Shown: piece after piece, positions 7,351-15,809 of the stretch
Layout of the letters: each line of letters starts with the position of its first letter
Position numbering within the stretch: the stretch's first letter is position 1
NCBI GenBank assembly: GCA_945885475.1
Contig: CAMCYR010000020.1
Coordinates: 1 to 55,656 of the forward strand
Origin: Chitinophaga pinensis
GTDB lineage: Bacteria; Bacteroidota; Bacteroidia; 2-12-FULL-35-15
Length of the DNA stretch: 55,656 nucleotides
Reading direction: 5' to 3'
Notes under the pieces: generated by a model
Seen by the model: the letters and a program-made list of their open reading frames with translations, nothing else
The model's database searches: none
Told to the model about the DNA's origin: nothing
Position numbers and translations under genes: made by a program

Positions 7351-8796
7351 ATGCAAACAATTAAAAACTATATCAACGGTGAGCTTATTGAGCCGACAGG
7401 CAAACAATACATCGACAATTATAATCCTGCAACAGGAAAAGTATATTCACTTATCCCCGATTCTGATGAACGCGATGTGGAATTAGCGACAGAAGCAGCT
7501 TTGAAAGCCTTTCCATCTTGGAGCACAACGCCAAAGGATGAGCGCTCACGCATCATGCTTAACATTTCCTCATTAATAGAAAAGAATTTAGACCGCTTAG
7601 CCCTTGCGGAATCAACTGATAATGGAAAACCTGTTTCATTAGCGAAGATGGTTGATATCCCACGAGCCGCTGCCAATTTTCATTTCTATGCGACAGGAAT
7701 TTTGCATTATGCCTCCGAGAGTCATTCAATGGAAGACACCGCAATCAATTATACCGTTCGAACTCCTGTAGGTGTTGCAGGTTGTATTTCTCCATGGAAT
7801 TTACCATTGTACTTATTTACCTGGAAAATCGCTCCTGCTATCGCGGCAGGAAATTGTGTGGTTGCAAAACCTTCTGAAATTACACCCATGACAGCTTATT
7901 TGTTATCTGAATTATGTATCGAAGCGGGTTTGCCAAAAGGAGTATTAAATATCGTACACGGTTATGGACATAAAGTGGGATCCGCAATAACAGCGCATCC
8001 GAAAATTCCATTGATCTCTTTTACTGGTGGGACAAAAACAGGTGCCGAAATTGCGAGAGTCGCTGCTCCTATGTTTAAAAAATTATCACTTGAATTGGGT
8101 GGAAAAAATCCCAACATCATTTTCGCAGACTGTGATTTTGAAAAAATGATTAAAACAACATTGAGCTCTTCCTTCGCAAACCAAGGACAGATATGTCTTT
8201 GCGGCTCGCGTATTTTAGTGGAACGTTCTATCTATGAAAAATTTAAAACAGAATTTGTTTCCCGTGTTCAAAAAATGAAAGTAGGAAATCCGGCAGCCGA
8301 CGATAGCAGATTGGGTGCTGTGGTTTCAAAACCACACATGGAAAAAGTTTTGTCGTATGTTGAATTGGCAAAAGAAGAAGGCGGAACAGTACTATGTGGT
8401 GGCCATCAAGTGCAGCTGGAAGGTGAATTTGCCGGAGGATATTACATTGCTCCAACCGTTATTGAAGGATTGGCATATAACTGCAGGACAAACATGGAAG
8501 AGATCTTTGGACCTGTTGTTACCATTATGCCTTTTGATACAGAAGAAGAAGCATTGCTGTATGCAAATGCAACTCAATATGGTTTGGCATCTACGGTATG
8601 GACAGAAAATTTAACACGTGCTCATCGTATGGCGAATAACATTCATGCAGGAATCGTATGGATCAACTGCTGGTTGTTGCGCGATCTGAGAACACCTTTT
8701 GGAGGAGTAAAAAGCTCGGGTGTTGGCCGTGAAGGGGGCTTTGAAGCACTTAACTTTTTTACGGAGCCGAAAAATATTTGTATCAAGTTAAAATAG
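7351..8796 (+). CDS. NAD-dependent aldehyde dehydrogenase, 2-aminomuconate/2-hydroxymuconate semialdehyde type
   Basis: The 481-residue product is a full-length aldehyde dehydrogenase. The cofactor-site PWN (Asn150), Lys173 in VAKPSE, the FTGGTKTG loop, general-base Glu248 in LELGGKNP and nucleophile Cys282 in GQICLCGSR are all present. The tail NCWLLRDLRTPFGG, SSGVGREGG and FTEPKNICIK is characteristic of the ALDH8 / 2-aminomuconic-6-semialdehyde (also 2-hydroxymuconic) dehydrogenase branch. In the kynurenine pathway that enzyme oxidises 2-aminomuconate semialdehyde to 2-aminomuconate. The RidA-like gene at 21014 resembles 2-aminomuconate deaminase, the next step, which supports this reading although it lies 12 kb away. 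The substrate is inferred from family features. Confidence 0.85.
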   Translation: MQTIKNYINGELIEPTGKQYIDNYNPATGKVYSLIPDSDERDVELATEAALKAFPSWSTTPKDERSRIMLNISSLIEKNLDRLALAESTDNGKPVSLAKMVDIPRAAANFHFYATGILHYASESHSMEDTAINYTVRTPVGVAGCISPWNLPLYLFTWKIAPAIAAGNCVVAKPSEITPMTAYLLSELCIEAGLPKGVLNIVHGYGHKVGSAITAHPKIPLISFTGGTKTGAEIARVAAPMFKKLSLELGGKNPNIIFADCDFEKMIKTTLSSSFANQGQICLCGSRILVERSIYEKFKTEFVSRVQKMKVGNPAADDSRLGAVVSKPHMEKVLSYVELAKEEGGTVLCGGHQVQLEGEFAGGYYIAPTVIEGLAYNCRTNMEEIFGPVVTIMPFDTEEEALLYANATQYGLASTVWTENLTRAHRMANNIHAGIVWINCWLLRDLRTPFGGVKSSGVGREGGFEALNFFTEPKNICIKLK

Positions 8797-8971
8797 TATT
8801 TTTGAACTCGTTAGTCAACTAGAATTTATTACTTGTCAAGCTCCTGCAATTTTTTAATTTAAAACAGCATCAGTTCTCTCCTTTTTTTATTTTTAAAATT
8901 ATATGAATAATGGATTTTAAAATTCTTTCTATCAAATAAATTGAGTTAAATTAAAAGTATACTATTTTTAT

Positions 8972-8979
8972 TATATTTG
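8972..8979 (+). promoter_or_regulatory. -7 box for the small T9SS protein gene
   Basis: TATATTTG at 8972-8979 fits TAnnTTTG and lies 33 bp upstream of the ATG at 9013. No well-spaced TTG is seen upstream. The rest of the 8797-9012 gap is AT-rich and shows nothing else. Confidence 0.4.
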
Positions 8980-9012
8980 AACGTCAAACCAATTCCAAAA
9001 ACTAGAGAACAT

Positions 9013-9687
9013 ATGAAGACAAATCGATTTACTAAAAATATATTTTTTACTTCGCTATTTCTGGTGACTGTTTGCATTCTTTCCCTAAAAAGCTACGGAC
9101 AATGCAATCCTACTATTCCAATCAGTAGCAATGTGGTTAGCAGCAGTCAAACGGTGGACGGTGGCTTTACGCCTCAATGGGTTTGTTCAGGGGCTTCATT
9201 TTCTACAAACGGAGGGGCATTTAATGTTTACCTTGAATCAGGTGCTGTGATGAGCACAGGAGGAGGAATTGATTCCATTTATGTAAAAGCAGGTGCTACC
9301 CTTAATATGAACGGAGGGATTCACCATATTTTTTTCGAACCCTTGGCTATATTGAATATATTAGGTGGTATTTCATACGTTGATACTTGTGTTAGCATTA
9401 ATTATGATTACAGTCAAGCACCTGCAGGTGGTTGTTTATTTACTTCTTTAAATAATATCCAGGTGAGTGATGTTAATTTTAGCATTGCTCCGAATCCTGC
9501 AAAAGATCAGTTGACAATTGAAACAACAAAAGCTACAACCATTGAAATAATGAATGTATTGGGCGAGAAATTAGTTGATCGTACAATTGATAAAAAGGAA
9601 GTAATCTCTATTACCAACTTCAATAAGGGGATATATTTTATTAAAGATCTGACGACAGGCAAAACAATTAAGTTCGTAAAAGAATAA
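9013..9687 (+). CDS. Small secreted protein with short beta-helix-like repeats and T9SS sorting domain
   Basis: The ATG at 9013 is preferred over the TTG at 8977 because it starts a standard Sec signal peptide ending at SYGQ and because the -7 box overlaps the TTG. The 224-residue product has three short repeats, GGAFNVYLESGAVMSTGGG, IDSIYVKAGATLNMNGG and IHHIFFEPLAILNILGG, whose alternating hydrophobics and Gly turns suggest a small right-handed beta-helix. The last 70 residues are a type A sorting domain (SIAPNPAKDQL, IMNVLGEKL, KGIYFIKD). I infer secretion by Sec then T9SS. No catalytic motif is visible, so an adhesive or structural role is as likely as any other. Confidence 0.8.
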   Translation: MKTNRFTKNIFFTSLFLVTVCILSLKSYGQCNPTIPISSNVVSSSQTVDGGFTPQWVCSGASFSTNGGAFNVYLESGAVMSTGGGIDSIYVKAGATLNMNGGIHHIFFEPLAILNILGGISYVDTCVSINYDYSQAPAGGCLFTSLNNIQVSDVNFSIAPNPAKDQLTIETTKATTIEIMNVLGEKLVDRTIDKKEVISITNFNKGIYFIKDLTTGKTIKFVKE

Positions 9688-9706
9688 TTTGAATAAATAG
9701 ATTGAT

Positions 9707-9743
9707 AAAAAAACCTCAACAAATAAATTGTTGAGGTTTTTTT
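9707..9743. terminator. Bidirectional terminator between convergent genes
   Basis: AAACCTCAACAA and TTGTTGAGGTTT form a perfect stem around the short loop ATAAA, with an A run on one side and a T run on the other. It can end transcripts from both the gene ending at 9687 and the minus-strand gene ending at 9770. Confidence 0.88.
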
Positions 9744-9769
9744 ATATTTAATTTTTAAGAATAATCTAC

Positions 9770-12700
9770 TTATAAATTCCCTGCCAATACACAGGTCTTT
9801 TTGAAATGTTTTACATTACCGGAAAGATCAAACACTTCGAAATAAAAAATATATATTCCGATGCGTGCTTTTTCGCGCTCATCATTTATTCCATCCCAAG
9901 AAAATGTTCCTTTTGTACCAAGCAATTCATTTTGAATAAGGTGTTTTACAATTCGTCCTTTGCTATCGTACACGAGAATATTTGCCGTATATCCAGGAGT
10001 ATCAAAATGATAATTCATGTTCACCACATCACTCCTTCCATCTTCATCAGGAGAAAAAATTTCTGGTGTTATTTCAATGGCGTTATCTGTTTCACCTGCA
10101 TCGCTGTATTGAGAATTTTTATACGCGGGTGTTGCAAAACCAACAGCTGCTGCTGCTGAATGCCAATTGGTGCGATCCTGTGTAGGGCGTTCAAAATTAA
10201 TACGTTCTAAAGAAATACCTTTTGTGTCGGTTAATAAACCGAAATGCATATTATCATAATAGGTTAAATTATCTATGATCGCTGTTGGAGTGGATAAACA
10301 GACCGTTCCGCCAGCAATACTCATAGTAGGCAGATTGCTCATATCTAAAAAGCCTTCCGGATTGCTGGTATAATATTGAGCCTTCAGCATTGCACCATTT
10401 TCACTTAATACAATGTATTCCTGCGGAAAGATCAAATAGCCATCTGTAGAAATCGTTTCGGGATTGCTGATTGTATTCGTGATCGTATCATAGTTCGACA
10501 ACGTGAATGTATTCAAATCAATAACTTTATTCGAACGGTTGTAAATTTCTACAAAATCATATCCGCCCGTTTTAGGATCAAACATAATTTCATTGATCAC
10601 GATATCATTAGCCACAGCAGGCTCAGGGATCGCAAAGCGTGCTGAATTGTCTGCTCCCAAAGCGTTTCCGACACAATCGGTAATGGTATTGTTTACGGTA
10701 ATGGTATAAATTGTTCCAACATTTAATACTATTCCTAACGCTAACCGCACACTTTTATAATCGGGTGCAATTACTTGTACAAATATTGGAGCGCCAATAC
10801 TGTTATCGATCATGTAGATTGCCGGATTAATCATTGAAAGACTGTCAAGTGGCTCATTGAAATACAATTGAATTGTATCTGCAGCAATTACTCCAACACG
10901 AACAACTTGCGGAAGCGTATTATCCGGATTGTTTGCATAAATAGAATTCTGAACACCAGGTGTTCCTCCATTTGCATTGTTTGAGGCGCGCCAGTTGCTT
11001 ATTGCGGCACAAGGATTTGCAGGATCAATTTGTTCTAAACTGTAACCGCCATCTTTTTTTATCGCATCCTGATACCAGCTATCGGCATAAGAAACGGTCG
11101 AAACGATCATTCCATCGGGGGTTTTTAATGTAAGCGTTTGACCTGTATTCGTTAATGCGGGAAAACTCACTAAGGCTGTCGCATTTATTCCGGAAGGCAT
11201 TCCTGAGAGACCCGAAACAGATGTTAAAACAATAAAGCTGTCGGCAGGAACAATGATCCCAGGTAACACTTTTGTATTTGTACCGGCAGAGAATGTCCAA
11301 TTATTAAGATTGATCGGGAAGGCGGTTCTATTGAATAACTCTATATATTCATTATTCGGTAAAATTGTAACAATAGGATCCGGATCAGCCATAATTTCAT
11401 TGATCACAATGTCGAATGGTTTGACATTATAATAGGAAAAAACAGTTGAAAGCGGAGAAAGCAAGTTTCCTGAGCAATCAGTAATATTGGTAAAGGTGAG
11501 TGTATAGGTAGAATCAGACTGCAGTGCAGTACTTAAAAGAAAGTCGATACAGGTGAGTGTTGCATTCGCTGATATCGACAAGGGATTACCGATTCCGTTA
11601 CTGATTAAATAATTGGATGTAATTGGTAATTGTAATGCATCAATAGCTTCTGAAAAACAAACAGTAATATGTGTTGCATCAACAACGGTAACACTTACAT
11701 TCGTTGGTGGAATAAGATCAACAACAGTAGAATAAACACTGTTTTGTGTCCCGGGTGTTCCACCACTTGCATTTGTGGATGCGATCCAATTGCTAGATGC
11801 GGGACAACCTACGGGTGCATTCGGATTAATTAATTCAAGCGTCCAGCCACCATCTTTTTTAATAACATCCAGATACCATGCATCCAAATAATTTACTGAA
11901 TCAATAACGGTTAGTGTGTTATCCAATAATTTTAAATTGTCACCTGCATTGTTCAATGAAGGAAAACTAGTCAAACCAATCCGACTCCCAAAGGCAGTAA
12001 ATAGGGCTGTATCAAGTGCTGAACATAAAATTAAATATTGATTGGGACCTACTACAACATTACCAATTGTTCCTGTTGAAGAACCATCAGTAAATTTCCA
12101 ACCATTTAAATTAAATGTATTGGCACTACGGTTAAATAGTTCAACAAATTCAACAGCAGGTAGACCAATAATAGGGCTGGGATCTGCAAAAATTTCGTTT
12201 ATGATAATGTCTTTATAAAATGGAGTAACAGGGGCAACATACATGAATGTAGCGGTTGTCGTCGTTAGTGCATTCCCACTTAAATCCTGAACAGCAGTAA
12301 CCGTTAATGTGTTTAAAAGTCCACTTGAAAAAGGTGTTGCAAAGGTCAAGTGAACAAGACTTAAATTTGTTGCATCACGTACAGCAGCAGAAGGGTTTCC
12401 TAAACCGTTGTCGGCTGAATAATTTGTGAGTATTTGCGAGGTTGCCAAATCAACATTTTCATTGAATAAAACATCAACTGCTGTATTCGATAGAGCTGAA
12501 GAAGAAAGAATAGTTGGAGCAGTTACATCAACGATAATTGCGCCATTATAAAAATCATCGAAATAAAATTTTGTTGCTGAACTAACTGTATAAACAGTAG
12601 CAACACCAAAAAAACTAGAGCTTGTGAAGACGTTATCCGTTCCGGTTGCTTCCAGACCATAGGCTGTTCCACCTAATGGATCAACAAATAGACTCCAGTT

Positions 12701-13177
12701 TCCAGCTGCATCACGCGTTACTTTTACACCCAGCGTAAACGATGCAGCTATTTCTCCATTTGTCCCTCGGCAAACCGAAGTACTTGTTAAACCTGTTTGA
12801 CGGAATAATTCAACGGCATCCAAACTTCCGGCTTCACCAAATTGTAAATAGTATCCATTCAGTGCAGCTTCTAAATTTGCCTGATCAGAAACTAAATATA
12901 CTCTTCCATAGTTACTAGCTGAAGGAGCAAAGCTTTGTTTTATATAAAAATTCCATTGAAAATTATCAATTGAGGCGCCCGGACTAGCAGTTGAAAGGTA
13001 GCTAGCGCCCGCAATGGTATTGTTTAATTGTAATTGTTGAGACACATTTACAATATATTCAGCGGCATCACCACTCCACACAGGAGAAGATGTAAAATCA
13101 CCGTCTGTAAAATTATCTGTGACCTGAGCCGAAGCAAAGGACGTAATAAATAAAAAAAATAAAACAATCGAGCGCAT
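9770..13177 (-). CDS. Giant secreted protein with three lamin-tail domains and Ig-like modules
   Basis: The 1135-residue product begins with a Sec signal peptide ending at ASAQ. Residues about 20-210 look like a concanavalin-type beta-sandwich. There follow alternating SbsA/Big-like Ig modules (starting TAPTILSSSALSN, then VDLIPPTNVSV) and three lamin-tail domains whose first strands read IIINEIFADPSP, IVINEIMADPDP and IVINEIMFDPKTGG. Each contains the FVELFNRS or YIELFNRT core. The end (ITPEIFSPDEDGRSDVVN, then KGTFSWDGIND) is a FlgD-Ig/CHU_C-like module, probably the export signal. In Bacteroidota such proteins are surface or secreted, often near nucleases or phosphatases, but no catalytic domain is visible here. 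I infer a structural or adhesive role. It ends at the shared terminator at 9707. Confidence 0.85.
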   Translation of the reverse strand: MRSIVLFFLFITSFASAQVTDNFTDGDFTSSPVWSGDAAEYIVNVSQQLQLNNTIAGASYLSTASPGASIDNFQWNFYIKQSFAPSASNYGRVYLVSDQANLEAALNGYYLQFGEAGSLDAVELFRQTGLTSTSVCRGTNGEIAASFTLGVKVTRDAAGNWSLFVDPLGGTAYGLEATGTDNVFTSSSFFGVATVYTVSSATKFYFDDFYNGAIIVDVTAPTILSSSALSNTAVDVLFNENVDLATSQILTNYSADNGLGNPSAAVRDATNLSLVHLTFATPFSSGLLNTLTVTAVQDLSGNALTTTTATFMYVAPVTPFYKDIIINEIFADPSPIIGLPAVEFVELFNRSANTFNLNGWKFTDGSSTGTIGNVVVGPNQYLILCSALDTALFTAFGSRIGLTSFPSLNNAGDNLKLLDNTLTVIDSVNYLDAWYLDVIKKDGGWTLELINPNAPVGCPASSNWIASTNASGGTPGTQNSVYSTVVDLIPPTNVSVTVVDATHITVCFSEAIDALQLPITSNYLISNGIGNPLSISANATLTCIDFLLSTALQSDSTYTLTFTNITDCSGNLLSPLSTVFSYYNVKPFDIVINEIMADPDPIVTILPNNEYIELFNRTAFPINLNNWTFSAGTNTKVLPGIIVPADSFIVLTSVSGLSGMPSGINATALVSFPALTNTGQTLTLKTPDGMIVSTVSYADSWYQDAIKKDGGYSLEQIDPANPCAAISNWRASNNANGGTPGVQNSIYANNPDNTLPQVVRVGVIAADTIQLYFNEPLDSLSMINPAIYMIDNSIGAPIFVQVIAPDYKSVRLALGIVLNVGTIYTITVNNTITDCVGNALGADNSARFAIPEPAVANDIVINEIMFDPKTGGYDFVEIYNRSNKVIDLNTFTLSNYDTITNTISNPETISTDGYLIFPQEYIVLSENGAMLKAQYYTSNPEGFLDMSNLPTMSIAGGTVCLSTPTAIIDNLTYYDNMHFGLLTDTKGISLERINFERPTQDRTNWHSAAAAVGFATPAYKNSQYSDAGETDNAIEITPEIFSPDEDGRSDVVNMNYHFDTPGYTANILVYDSKGRIVKHLIQNELLGTKGTFSWDGINDEREKARIGIYIFYFEVFDLSGNVKHFKKTCVLAGNL

Positions 13178-13280
13178 ACCTTACATTATATAGGTAGTAA
13201 ATATATATAAAAGGGATGAGAACAGAATTAAGAAATGATTAAATAATTTGTACTAATTATAGGGTGATTTAAAATTAATA

Positions 13281-13311
13281 TTGACAATTAAATAAAAACA
13301 AATTAGCTTTG
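13281..13311 (+). promoter_or_regulatory. Promoter of the asd leader
   Basis: TTG at 13281-13283 and TAGCTTTG at 13304-13311 are separated by exactly 20 nt and match the TTG / TAnnTTTG consensus of Bacteroidota. Transcription should start at about 13316-13320, at or just before the leader ATG at 13321. Confidence 0.65.
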
Positions 13312-13320
13312 TCACTGCAA

Positions 13321-13386
13321 ATGAAAATGATCTGTAAAAATAAAAAACACGATAAGAAACTTTTCCACAGCGGAAAGGGAAACTAA
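13321..13386 (+). CDS. Putative lysine-rich leader peptide of asd
   Basis: A 21-codon frame (ATG 13321, TAA 13384-13386) lies between a good promoter and a terminator, 102 bp before asd. Seven of 21 residues are Lys (positions 2, 6, 8, 9, 12, 13 and 19); the core reads NKKHDKKLFH. The Lys pairs at codons 8-9 and 12-13 sit immediately before the first hairpin segment (13360-13366), where a stalled ribosome would cover it. Asd makes a precursor of lysine, so the residue bias matches the pathway product. Lysine is common in AT-rich genomes, so the enrichment alone is weak. The position relative to the four hairpin segments is the stronger argument. Confidence 0.55.
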   Translation: MKMICKNKKHDKKLFHSGKGN

Positions 13387-13442
13387 TGTTTTTTATATAA
13401 ACGATAAACACAGAAGCCTTTCCAAATTGGAAAGGTTTTTTT
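13360..13442 (+). promoter_or_regulatory. Candidate transcription attenuator controlling asd
   Basis: Four segments alternate in complementarity: 1 CTTTTCC (13360-13366), 2 GGAAAGG (13372-13378), 3 CCTTTCC (13417-13423) and 4 GGAAAGG (13429-13435), followed by seven T (13436-13442). Segments 3 and 4 form a perfect rho-independent terminator. Segments 2 and 3 pair perfectly, which gives an antiterminator. Segments 1 and 2 pair with one G-U. Segments 1 and 2 lie inside the leader reading frame. A ribosome stalled at the Lys codons would mask segment 1 and favour 2:3 (read-through). One reaching the stop would mask segment 2 and favour 3:4 (termination). This is the trp/his-type layout. The lysine specificity is inferred. 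Confidence 0.6.
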
Positions 13443-13488
13443 ATATCGCCATTTCAAATATGAATGTGGCGAAAAATAAATAAATAAA

Positions 13489-14475
13489 ATGAAAGTAGCA
13501 GTAGTAGGTGCAACCGGTTTGGTTGGTACAAAAATGATCCAAGTGTTGGAAGAACGTAATTTTCCGATAACAGAACTAATACCAGTAGCATCTGAGCGTT
13601 CGGTTGGTAAGGAAATTTCTTATAAAGGAAAAATATTCAAGGTAGTTAGTATGCAAACGGCAATTGACATGAAGCCCGCTGTTGCTTTGTTCTCTGCCGG
13701 AGGAAGCACTTCACTTGACTGGGCTCCGAAATTTGCTGCTGCAGGAATTACTGTCATTGATAACTCATCGGCATGGAGAATGGATGCAACAAAAAAACTA
13801 GTTGTTCCGGAAATCAATGCGTTAGAATTAACTGCTATAGATAAAATTATCGCTAACCCAAACTGCTCTACGATTCAAATGGTGGTAGCATTAAATCCAT
13901 TGCATAAAAAATACAAGATTCAACGCATCGTTGTGTCTACGTATCAATCGGTAACGGGTACAGGCGTAAAAGCGGTTGATCAGTTGATGAACGAGCGCAA
14001 GGGACTGAAAGGTGAAATGGCTTATCCCTACCCGATCGACTTGAATGTGATTCCGCAAATTGATGTTTTCACCGACAATGGTTACACCAAAGAAGAGATG
14101 AAAATGGTGAATGAAACAAAAAAAATCATGGACAATAACATTCGTGTAACAGCTACAACAGTGCGTATTCCGGTGATGGGTGGACATAGTGAGAGCGTGA
14201 ATGTTGAATTTGAAAATGAATTTGAAATGGAGGAAGTGCGCAACATTTTACAAAATGCACCCGGAGTTATTTTAGTGGATGACGTGAAAAATTTAAAATA
14301 CCCGATGCCCATGGATGCGCAGGATAAAGACGACGTATTTGTTGGTCGTTTGCGTAGAGATGAAACACAAGCAAAGACATTAAATATGTGGATTGTTTCG
14401 GATAATCTTCGTAAAGGTGCTGCAACCAACGCAATTCAGATAGCTGAGTATTTAGTTGAAAAAAAGTTGATATAG
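13489..14475 (+). CDS. asd: Aspartate-semialdehyde dehydrogenase
   Basis: The 328-residue product matches Asd in length and motifs. It has an NADP-binding GATGLVGTKM at residues 8-17, SERSVGKEI, the active-site Cys126 in NPNCSTIQ, Arg226 in RIPV and the acid-base His233 in GGHSESV. The enzyme reduces aspartyl phosphate to aspartate semialdehyde, the branch-point precursor of lysine/diaminopimelate, threonine and methionine. The ATG at 13489 is preceded by a hairpin at 13446-13472 (TCGCCA/TGGCGA) and by the putative Lys attenuator. The gene stands alone. The next gene, lspA, is convergent, with only 36 bp between the stop codons. Confidence 0.96.
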   Translation: MKVAVVGATGLVGTKMIQVLEERNFPITELIPVASERSVGKEISYKGKIFKVVSMQTAIDMKPAVALFSAGGSTSLDWAPKFAAAGITVIDNSSAWRMDATKKLVVPEINALELTAIDKIIANPNCSTIQMVVALNPLHKKYKIQRIVVSTYQSVTGTGVKAVDQLMNERKGLKGEMAYPYPIDLNVIPQIDVFTDNGYTKEEMKMVNETKKIMDNNIRVTATTVRIPVMGGHSESVNVEFENEFEMEEVRNILQNAPGVILVDDVKNLKYPMPMDAQDKDDVFVGRLRRDETQAKTLNMWIVSDNLRKGAATNAIQIAEYLVEKKLI

Positions 14476-14511
14476 AAATAAGAGATTGCTTCGTTACTGG
14501 CAATGATGGTC

Positions 14512-15183
14512 TTAGACATTTATATTTTCGGTTGTGGGGGTGTTTGCCGCTGCAATTCCATTCGATTCAGAATCAATTTTTTCTGTATTCTTCTTACCAA
14601 AAAAACGTTTTTGATAAAAGATAATCATTCCCACTCCAACACTAATTGAGAAATCGGCAAAATTAAAAACGGGACGGAAGAATTCAAATTCCTCTGTTCC
14701 CCAGATCGGAAACCAAGCTGGGAAATGACCTTCGATGATCGGAAAATAAAACATGTCCACTACTTTACCATGTAAAAAACCGGCATAACCACCTTCTTCA
14801 GACAGAAAGCGAGCAACTTCATAATTACTATCACTGAACATAAGACCATAAAAAGCGCTGTCGATGATATTCCCCAATGCTCCTGCAAAAATGAGCGCGA
14901 TACAAACAATATATAATTTATCTTCTTTATTTTTAGTCAAGGTCCACATATAATAAGCTATTCCGCCCACAGCAAAAATGCGGAAAACACTTAAAAATAA
15001 TTTTCCAAATTCCCCACCAAACTCCATCCCATAAGCCATACCATTATTTTCGGTAAAATGAATGATCGCCCAATCACCGGCAAGATGAATTTCTTCTCCC
15101 AGAAAAAAATGTGTTTTAATATAGATCTTAATAAGCTGATCAATCAGTAAAACGATGAAGACAATAAGTAATGGCTTTCTCAC
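14512..15183 (-). CDS. lspA: Lipoprotein signal peptidase (signal peptidase II)
   Basis: The 223-residue product has four hydrophobic helices (about 3-22, 62-80, 90-108 and 176-192). It carries the LspA motifs FTENNGMAYG, FAGALGNIIDS, HGKVVDMF and VFNFADFSIS. Asp143 (VVD) and Asp177 (NFAD) fit the catalytic pair. It cleaves prolipoprotein signal peptides in the inner membrane, and this window alone encodes several lipoproteins. At 223 residues it is longer than typical proteobacterial forms (about 165), with an insertion around residues 115-135 and a polar C-terminal tail after about 195. In many Bacteroidota, as far as I recall, the order is ileS, dksA-like, lspA. Here the last two are separated by a terminator and a repeat array, so lspA needs its own promoter. 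Confidence 0.94.
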   Translation of the reverse strand: MRKPLLIVFIVLLIDQLIKIYIKTHFFLGEEIHLAGDWAIIHFTENNGMAYGMEFGGEFGKLFLSVFRIFAVGGIAYYMWTLTKNKEDKLYIVCIALIFAGALGNIIDSAFYGLMFSDSNYEVARFLSEEGGYAGFLHGKVVDMFYFPIIEGHFPAWFPIWGTEEFEFFRPVFNFADFSISVGVGMIIFYQKRFFGKKNTEKIDSESNGIAAANTPTTENINV

Positions 15184-15202
15184 AAAAATATTATTTAATT
15201 AA

Positions 15203-15713
15203 ACGTAACAGCATTCATAACAACAAAAAAATTAAACACATAGTGACATAGTTTTTTGTAATTGCTTATTTACATAGCCCGATAAATCGTGAAACATAAG
15301 AACTATGTGTTAAAATTTATTTTTCTTTACTTTATTCCTTCCCTTATTTTCTATGCGTTTGAATTTACTTCTAACGTAACAGCATTCATAACAACAAAAA
15401 AATTAAACACATTATGACATAGTTTTTTGTAATCGCTTATTTACATAGCCCGATAAATCGTGAAACATAAGAACTATGTGTTAAAATTTATTTTTCTCTA
15501 TTTATTCCTTACCTTATTTTCTATGCGTTTAAATTTACTTCTAACGTAACAGCATTCATAACAACAAAAAAATTAAACACATTATGACATAGTTTTTTGT
15601 AATCGCTTATTTACATAGCCCGATAAATCGTGAAACATAAGAACTATGTGTTAAAATTTATTTTTCTTTACTTTATTCCTTACCTTATTTTCTATGCGTT
15701 TAAATTTACTTCA
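15203..15713. repeat. Three tandem copies of a 170/171-bp non-coding unit
   Basis: ACGTAACAGCATTCATAAC begins copies at 15203, 15374 and 15544, so the periods are 171 and 170 bp; the third copy ends near 15713. Each unit carries arms AACACATAGT (15235-15244 in copy 1) and ACTATGTGTT (15302-15311), able to form a stem around about 57 nt. In copies 2 and 3 the left arm is altered to ACACATTATGACATAG. No ORF of any length is conserved. The array lies between the DksA-like gene and lspA. Confidence 0.9.
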
Positions 15714-15756
15714 ACAGTACTACAAAAGTAAAAAATACTCGCCATAAAAGGACGAA

Positions 15757-15792
15757 AAAAAAGCTGCTCTAGTATGAAAGAGCAGCTTTTTT
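15757..15792 (-). terminator. Terminator after the DksA-like gene
   Basis: AAAAGCTGCTCT and AGAGCAGCTTTT form a perfect 12-bp stem around an 8-nt loop, with an A run on the left that reads as a T run on the minus strand. It lies 18 bp past the stop of the DksA-like gene and should cut lspA off from the ileS transcript. Confidence 0.88.
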
Positions 15793-15809
15793 GAAAATAG
15801 ATTAATTCA

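Noticed and set aside
13321-13442. Lysine riboswitch (L box)
   Set aside because: The L box is about 170-200 nt with five helices around a conserved core; the leader here is about 125 nt with only the alternating CCTTTCC/GGAAAGG segments and none of the L-box core sequences.
13321-13442. Independent small RNA with its own promoter and terminator
   Set aside because: Possible, but three mutually exclusive pairings overlapping a Lys-rich ORF just before asd are better explained by attenuation; kept only as an alternative.
15203-15713. CRISPR or coding repeats
   Set aside because: Units of 170/171 bp without spacers; periods differ by one base, so no frame is kept.
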